This document shows, in pieces, positions 22,621 through 27,080 of a stretch of DNA of 27,080 bases. Where the stretch lies: positions 1-27,080 of the forward strand of contig DASXTK010000069.1 in the NCBI GenBank assembly GCA_036505485.1, given 5' to 3'. Position numbers and translations under genes: made by a program. The stretch is from DASXTK01 sp036505485 (GTDB lineage Bacteria; Actinomycetota; Acidimicrobiia; Acidimicrobiales; VFJN01). Every line of letters begins with the position of its first letter. The first letter of the stretch is position 1. Under the pieces are notes generated by a model, which was not told where the DNA came from, did not search any database, and was given only the letters and a program-made list of their open reading frames with translations.

Positions 22621-23561
22621 GCTTCCTCGTCGCCTGGCGGTTGTGGTGCCTGCTGGCCGTGGGCGGGATGGCCGGCGCCTACGTGGCGTCCATCTACCGG
22701 CGACGTCGGGACACGGTCCGGTTCACGAACGTGGCCCTGCTGGATGTCGTCGCTCCGGAACGGCCCGGCGGCCGCCGTCACCTGCCGGCGATCCTGTGGC
22801 TGACCGCCGCGGTACTGATCGTGGTGGGCTTCGCCCGCCCGGCTCGGGACGTGCGCGTCCCCAAGGACCGGGCCACGGTGGTGGTGGCGCTCGACGTCTC
22901 CTTGTCCATGCAGGCCACCGACGTCGATCCGTCGCGCCTCGATGTCGCCCGGGAGGCGGCTGTCGGGTTCGTCGATGAGCTGCCCGACAACGTGAACGTG
23001 GGTCTCGCCATCTTCAGCGGCCACGTCACGTCCACGGCGGTGAGCCCCGATCGGGCTGCGGTCATCTCCGCCATCGAGAGCGCCGACCTGGACGAAGGCA
23101 CCGCCATCGGTGAGGCGATCTTCGCTGGCCTGGATCTGATCAATGCCGCTCCCCCAGCCGAGGACGGGAACCCCGCACCCGGCCGGATCGTGGTCCTCTC
23201 CGACGGCGAGACCACAGTTGGCCGCGACAACGCCGAAGCCGCCACCGCGGCGGCGGACGCCAACGTCCCTGTCGACACCATCGCCTTCGGCACCCCCGAC
23301 GGGATCATCGAGGTCGAGGGTCAGCGAGAGCCGGTACCGGTGGCGCCGGAGCCCCTGCAGGACATCGCCAGCACCACCGACGGCGCCTTCTACGAGGCCG
23401 ACTCCCTCGATGCTTTGAGCGCGGCCTACAAGGACGTCACCACCGTGGCCGGGTCCGATGTCGAGAAGCGGGAGATCAGCTCCTGGTTCATCGGCGCCGG
23501 CCTCCTCTCCCTCTGCGTCGCCGGCCTCCTCTCCCTCCTCTGGAGCCAACGCCTCCCCTGA
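22617..23561 (+). CDS. BatA-like membrane protein with von Willebrand A domain
   Basis: The 314 residues have two N-terminal membrane helices (about 5-25 and 57-73), a VWA domain facing outside, and a C-terminal helix (about 288-308). The metal-ion-dependent adhesion site is intact: DVSLS at 93-97, a Thr in DEGTAIGEA and Asp in LSDGETT. This matches BatA/BatB aerotolerance-type partners of MoxR ATPases. It overlaps DUF58 by four bases and ends the operon. Operons of this kind often carry a second VWA or TPR gene (batB/batC); none follows here. Its substrate is unknown. Confidence 0.92.
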   Translation: MSFLVAWRLWCLLAVGGMAGAYVASIYRRRRDTVRFTNVALLDVVAPERPGGRRHLPAILWLTAAVLIVVGFARPARDVRVPKDRATVVVALDVSLSMQATDVDPSRLDVAREAAVGFVDELPDNVNVGLAIFSGHVTSTAVSPDRAAVISAIESADLDEGTAIGEAIFAGLDLINAAPPAEDGNPAPGRIVVLSDGETTVGRDNAEAATAAADANVPVDTIAFGTPDGIIEVEGQREPVPVAPEPLQDIASTTDGAFYEADSLDALSAAYKDVTTVAGSDVEKREISSWFIGAGLLSLCVAGLLSLLWSQRLP

Positions 23562-23574
23562 CACCTCCGTCGCT

Positions 23575-23625
23575 GGTGAACCTACGGTGAATCAGAGGTG
23601 TACAGCAGGTGAATTGTTGCGTGAA
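23575..23625 (+). promoter_or_regulatory. GGTGAA direct-repeat array, 11-bp period
   Basis: GGTGAA occurs at 23575, 23586 and 23608, with GGTGTA at 23597, so four units start exactly 11 bases apart. A fifth, GTGAA, at 23621 is one base out of phase. On the other strand the unit reads TTCACC. Repeats at one helical turn are the pattern bound by OmpR/PhoB-family regulators, and TTCACC resembles the direct-repeat units I recall for Streptomyces PhoP. It lies in the 167-base spacer between the VWA gene and the sensor kinase, about 105-155 bases before the kinase start. Confidence 0.6.
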
Positions 23626-23728
23626 AGGGCTCTTGTGGAGACGACTTGCCACGGAGGGTTCTTGACCGGACGCTGTCCGCGCGTCCACGCTCACCCGTCC
23701 GTCGTCGCCAGGTCCGCACGGAAAGACG

Positions 23729-25810
23729 ATGCGCCGCGTGTCCTCGTTCACCACCAAGCTCACTGCCCTCCTGGGGATCCCCCTGGCGGTGCTCGTTGTC
23801 GTCGCCGGGCTCGGCGTGCTCCACGCTTCCGATGGCGTGGCCCGAAGTCGCTCCACGTCCAAGGCGGTCGAGCTGTCGCTGGCCGCGGCCAACGCCGCCC
23901 GCCAGCTGTCCCGAGAGGGTGATCTGTCAGCCAGCCTGGTCGCCGCAGCAGCGGAATCGGCCGCCACTCCCCTGGCCGCGGACCAGCCGGACGCCACCGG
24001 TGATGGGCCGGAGGACCAGTCCAGTCCCGCTCCAGGATCCGACCCTTCCACCGCCGCGGCTCCCCTGGCCGGCGGTGGCGGCGCCCAAGCCGCCCAGGCC
24101 CGGACCAGCGAAGAGCTGACGTTCCAGCGGAAACAGACCGACGAGACCGTCAAGGCCCTCCAGTCGATCATCGAGGACGGCAGCGAAGCGGCCCAAGTCC
24201 ACATGGGTGGGGCTCTGGACGGGTTGCAGCGGCTCGACACCGCTCGGGCCGCGGTGGACCAGCGACGACCCGGCACCTCCGAGGTGGTCGGCAGCTATGC
24301 CGACATCACCGAACCGGTCCTGTCGGTCGAACGCCTGCTGCAGGGCACCCACGACGTCGAGATCACCGCCAGGATCGATGCCCATCTGGCCCTGACCCGA
24401 GCCATCCAGACCATTGCCCGGCAGGAGAGCCTGATCTCGGCCATGCTCACCGCGCATCGGGCGGACCCGGCGGTGTACCAAACCGTCGTTGGCCTGGGGA
24501 CCAGCGAGCGGCATTGGCTCGACGCCTTCGAGAACACCGCGTCGACCGAGGAGCTCGACAGCTACAGCGAAGCGGAGGCCCTTCCCGCGGTCACCACGGC
24601 CCAGCGGCTCCGGGACACCGCCCTGGCCGCAGGGCCCGGCGGCACGCCCGAGGGTGATGCCGCCATCTGGTCCAAGACGGTCAACCGCCGTCTGGACCAG
24701 CTCGAGGTCATCGCCGACGACAGTGTGGCCAGGCTGGAGCACGCAGCGGCCGCCCGGCGCTCAGCCGCGTCGGGGCGCCGGCTGTTCGCGGTGGTCCTGT
24801 TCCTCGGTGCCCTCGCGCTCACCGCCGGCCTGCTGTTCGGGCTCTGCCGCCTGATCGTCTCCCCGGTGCGGCGCCTGGCCGACGCCGGCCGCACGGCCCG
24901 CGAGAAGTCCATCCCCCGGGCCCTGGAGCTGGCCGAATCCGACGGCGAGCAGGTGGCGCGCGCGGCTCTCACCCCGCTTCCCACCTGCAGCTCGGACGAG
25001 CTGCGTGTGGTCGCCGAAGCCTTCAACGAGTTGCAGGAGCGAGCCGTCAGCCTGGTTGCGGCCGGCGAGGCTGGACGCAGCGACGTCAACTCCGTGTTCC
25101 TCCACTTCGGGCAACGCACCCAGAACCTGGTCACCCACCAGCTCAGCCACATCGACAGCCTCGAGGCCCGCACCGACAACCCCGACACCCTGGCCGACCT
25201 GTTCTTGCTGGACCACCTGGCCACTCGACTGCGCCGCAACGCCGAGAGCCTGGTCGTACTGGCCGGCGCCGATTCCCCCCGGCCCTGGTCCCGTCCGGTC
25301 TCAGTGGTCAACGTGGTCCGTGCCGCGGTGGCCGAGGCCGCCGACTACTCCCGGGTCGACCTGCTGCCGATGGGCAACGCCATGGTCATGGGCGCCTGCG
25401 CCAACGATGTGTCCCATCTGCTGGCCGAGCTGGTCGACAACGCGCTGGCCTTCTCGACCCCGGACTCCCGGGTCAGGATCAGCGGCGAGGAGCAGGTGGG
25501 CGGCCACTACCTGGTCTCGATCGCCGACGCCGGCCGCGGGATGTCGGCCCGGCAGATGGCCGAGACCAACGAGCGGATCAACCGAACCCCGGTGGCCGAC
25601 GTGGGAGCCTCCCGCTACTTCGGGCTGTTCGTGGTCGGCCGGCTGGCCCAACGCCACGGCATCAGCGTGCGGCTGGCGCCCTCTCGGGTCGAGGGCGTGA
25701 CCGCAGAGGTGCTGCTGCCGCCCTCGTTGCTGGTCGGCGCTTGGACACCGAACGAGGCGGCACCCATCGCTGCGACTGCGGGGTCCCTGGCCGGTTGGCC
25801 GGATGGGTGA
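23729..25810 (+). CDS. CvnA-like sensor histidine kinase (nitrate/nitrite-sensor type)
   Basis: Membrane sensor kinase of 693 aa related to the first gene of Streptomyces conservons. Helix one is at about 11-31. A large external region (32-350) contains a low-complexity Pro/Ser/Asp/Gly insert (82-124), then an all-helical sensing part resembling the NIT domain. Helix two is about 352-374, followed by a HAMP-like linker. The cytoplasmic part has FLHFGQRTQNLVTHQLSHID (458-475), LFLLDHLATRLRRNAESLVV, the N-box LLAELVDNALAFS (564-576), the G-box ADAGRGMS (599-606) and RYFGLFVVGRLAQRHG. ATP-binding residues are intact. GGAAAG precedes the ATG. Its end overlaps the DUF742 start by eight bases. Confidence 0.9.
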   Translation: MRRVSSFTTKLTALLGIPLAVLVVVAGLGVLHASDGVARSRSTSKAVELSLAAANAARQLSREGDLSASLVAAAAESAATPLAADQPDATGDGPEDQSSPAPGSDPSTAAAPLAGGGGAQAAQARTSEELTFQRKQTDETVKALQSIIEDGSEAAQVHMGGALDGLQRLDTARAAVDQRRPGTSEVVGSYADITEPVLSVERLLQGTHDVEITARIDAHLALTRAIQTIARQESLISAMLTAHRADPAVYQTVVGLGTSERHWLDAFENTASTEELDSYSEAEALPAVTTAQRLRDTALAAGPGGTPEGDAAIWSKTVNRRLDQLEVIADDSVARLEHAAAARRSAASGRRLFAVVLFLGALALTAGLLFGLCRLIVSPVRRLADAGRTAREKSIPRALELAESDGEQVARAALTPLPTCSSDELRVVAEAFNELQERAVSLVAAGEAGRSDVNSVFLHFGQRTQNLVTHQLSHIDSLEARTDNPDTLADLFLLDHLATRLRRNAESLVVLAGADSPRPWSRPVSVVNVVRAAVAEAADYSRVDLLPMGNAMVMGACANDVSHLLAELVDNALAFSTPDSRVRISGEEQVGGHYLVSIADAGRGMSARQMAETNERINRTPVADVGASRYFGLFVVGRLAQRHGISVRLAPSRVEGVTAEVLLPPSLLVGAWTPNEAAPIAATAGSLAGWPDG

Positions 25811-26183
25811 TCACGCCAACCAACCGAGTGATGACGCGTGGGAGGTGGGAGTCGGTGTCGTCCGGCCGTATCTGTTCACACAGGGACGAACGTTGTCCGA
25901 TACCCGTCCGCTGGCGGTGGAGGCGATGGTCGTCGCCACCGGCCCGCCGGACGAGGATCTCGCCCCCGAGCAGCGCAAGCTCATCGAGTTGTGCGACGAG
26001 CCCCGCTCGGTCGCCGAGGTGGCGGCGAAGCTCTCGATCCCGCTCGGGGTGGTGCAGGTCCTGATCGCCGATCTCACCGGCAGCGATGCCATCGAGATCT
26101 GTCGTCAACGCAACGGCCACACCCTGGCCGACGACATAGCACTGCTCCAGCGCCTCATCGTCCGGGTGAAATCGATTCCCTAG
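25803..26183 (+). CDS. DUF742 protein (CvnC-like)
   Basis: Conservon-type accessory protein of 126 aa. After a short N-terminus it shows the family hallmark VRPYLFTQGRT at 20-30, then LAVEAMVVATG, LAPEQRKLIELCDEPRSVAEVAAKL (a winged-helix-like segment), LGVVQVLIADL and a C-terminal EICRQ. In Streptomyces conservons the order is kinase, Roadblock, DUF742, GTPase, and the proteins form a membrane complex. Here DUF742 directly follows the kinase, and neither Roadblock nor GTPase is present. The stop is seven bases from the convergent smc stop, with no terminator hairpin between them. Confidence 0.9.
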   Translation: MGDHANQPSDDAWEVGVGVVRPYLFTQGRTLSDTRPLAVEAMVVATGPPDEDLAPEQRKLIELCDEPRSVAEVAAKLSIPLGVVQVLIADLTGSDAIEICRQRNGHTLADDIALLQRLIVRVKSIP

Positions 26184-26190
26184 CGGAGGG

Positions 26191-27080
26191 TCAGGCCCCG
26201 GCAGCGACCTTCTCGCTGACGACCCGCGAGGAGCCGCCAGGCTGCATGGTGACGCCGTAGAGGCAGTCGGCGGACTCCATGGTGCGCTTCTGGTGGCTCA
26301 CGATGACCAGCTGGGCCTCGCGGCGGAACTCGGCCACCAGGTCGAGGAAGCGGTGCAGGTTCACGTCGTCGAGCGCGGCCTCGACCTCGTCCATCACGTA
26401 GAACGGCGAGGGGCGGCTGCGGAACACCGCGAACAGGAAGGCCAGCGCGGTCAGCGACCGCTCGCCGCCGGAGAGCAGCGACAGCTTCTTCACGTTCTTG
26501 CCCGAGGGCTTGGCCTCGATCTCGATCCCGCAGTTGAGCAGGTCGTCGGGGTTGGTGAGCCGCAACCCGCCCTGTCCGCCGGGGAACAGGGTGGAGAACA
26601 GCTGCTCGAAGTTCTCCCGCACGTCGGCGTACGCCGCGGCGAAGATGCGGACGATCTCGTCGTCGACGGCTCGGATGACCTTGGCCAGCTCCCGCCGGGT
26701 CGACTTCACGTCGTCGAGCTGCTCCTGCAGGAACGTGTGGCGTTCCTCCAACGCCTCGAACTCCTCCAGGGCCAGGGGGTTGATGGGACCGAGCAGCCGG
26801 AGCTCGCGCTCCAGCTCACGGACTCGAGCCGCCGGCGGGCTGCCGTCGGGTACCTCCGGGACGGGGGCGTTGATGGCGGCATGGGGCTCGATGTCGAGCT
26901 GGGTCCGGCAGGCCTCGGTGGCCTGTTCCAGACGCAGACGGACCTCGGTCTCCTCGAGCTCGGCCCGCTTGCCCTTCTCCCGCCGGGTCTCCATGGTCTT
27001 CTCCGCCTCCAGCCGCTGCCGACGCAGGTCGTCGAGGCGGCCGGTGAGGCTGCGCTGAGCCTCGCTCTGGCGGCGGCGCC
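26191..27080 (-). CDS. smc: Chromosome segregation ATPase SMC, C-terminal part (5' end outside window)
   Basis: The last 295 residues of the condensin ATPase that organises and segregates the chromosome. The visible part begins in the C-terminal coiled coil (Arg/Glu/Leu-rich heptads) and includes LLGPINPLALEEFEALEER, typical of SMC. The C-terminal ATPase lobe follows with LRLTNPDD, the signature motif LSLLSGGERSLTALAFLFA, and Walker B YVMDEVEAALDD, then VIVSHQKRTMESADCLYGV. The reading frame continues unbroken to the window edge; an internal Met at 26994 is not the start. In most actinobacteria the next gene is ftsY, here displaced about 5.6 kb away. Confidence 0.96.
   Translation of the reverse strand, partial: RRRQSEAQRSLTGRLDDLRRQRLEAEKTMETRREKGKRAELEETEVRLRLEQATEACRTQLDIEPHAAINAPVPEVPDGSPPAARVRELERELRLLGPINPLALEEFEALEERHTFLQEQLDDVKSTRRELAKVIRAVDDEIVRIFAAAYADVRENFEQLFSTLFPGGQGGLRLTNPDDLLNCGIEIEAKPSGKNVKKLSLLSGGERSLTALAFLFAVFRSRPSPFYVMDEVEAALDDVNLHRFLDLVAEFRREAQLVIVSHQKRTMESADCLYGVTMQPGGSSRVVSEKVAAGA

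Noticed and set aside
1..27080. CRISPR arrays, tRNA/rRNA genes, insertion sequences, prophage
   Set aside because: No regular spaced repeats other than the short 11-bp array, no cloverleaf or rRNA signatures and no transposase or phage motifs were found by eye. A tRNAscan or covariance search was not possible.

Overview
The window is high-GC and densely coded. It carries a housekeeping gene order typical of Actinomycetota: smc, ftsY, ffh, rpsP, KH protein, rimM, trmD, rplS, DUF2469, yraN, comM, dprA, xerC, rpsB, tsf, pyrH, frr, cdsA, dxr, rseP and ispG, all on the minus strand. The DUF2469 protein, the CvnA-like kinase with its DUF742 partner and the frequent GTG/TTG starts also point to Actinomycetota. 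A deep-branching class such as Acidimicrobiia fits, but that is inference from memory of gene order, not a search.

Layout, following minus-strand transcription from high to low coordinates. The window opens with the 3' part of smc (26191-27080). A plus-strand block at 20645-26183 then separates smc from ftsY. It holds a moxR/DUF58/von Willebrand A operon and a CvnA-type sensor kinase overlapping a DUF742 gene. Minus-strand coding resumes with ftsY, a YtxH/BON membrane protein and ffh (co-translational protein targeting), then rpsP, KH protein, rimM, trmD and rplS (ribosome and tRNA maturation). DUF2469, yraN and a bluB homologue (lower ligand of vitamin B12) follow. A 36-codon plus-strand membrane-peptide gene sits between bluB and comM. 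Next come comM, dprA and xerC (DNA uptake, ssDNA handling, chromosome resolution), a secreted degenerate-M23/lipase fusion, rpsB-tsf-pyrH-frr (translation and UMP kinase), and cdsA-dxr-rseP-ispG (phospholipid and isoprenoid precursors plus site-2 protease).

Most of the window is ordinary core genome. The less ordinary parts are: (i) a GGTGAA direct-repeat array with exact 11-bp phasing upstream of the sensor kinase, resembling PhoP/PhoB-family binding arrays; (ii) a conservon-like kinase + DUF742 pair without the usual Roadblock and GTPase genes; (iii) a fusion of an apparently zinc-dead LytM/M23 domain to a serine hydrolase, with a leader hairpin that buries its Shine-Dalgarno; (iv) a 47-bp near-perfect palindrome two bases after xerC; (v) the 36-aa membrane peptide with a probable leaderless promoter inside a GGAAAGGA/TCCTTTCC dyad; (vi) an unusually long disordered N-terminal tail on CdsA; and (vii) absence of lepB and rnhB from their usual place between rplS and DUF2469. 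I saw no tRNA, rRNA, CRISPR array, insertion sequence or prophage gene. No gene-free stretch exceeds 300 bases.
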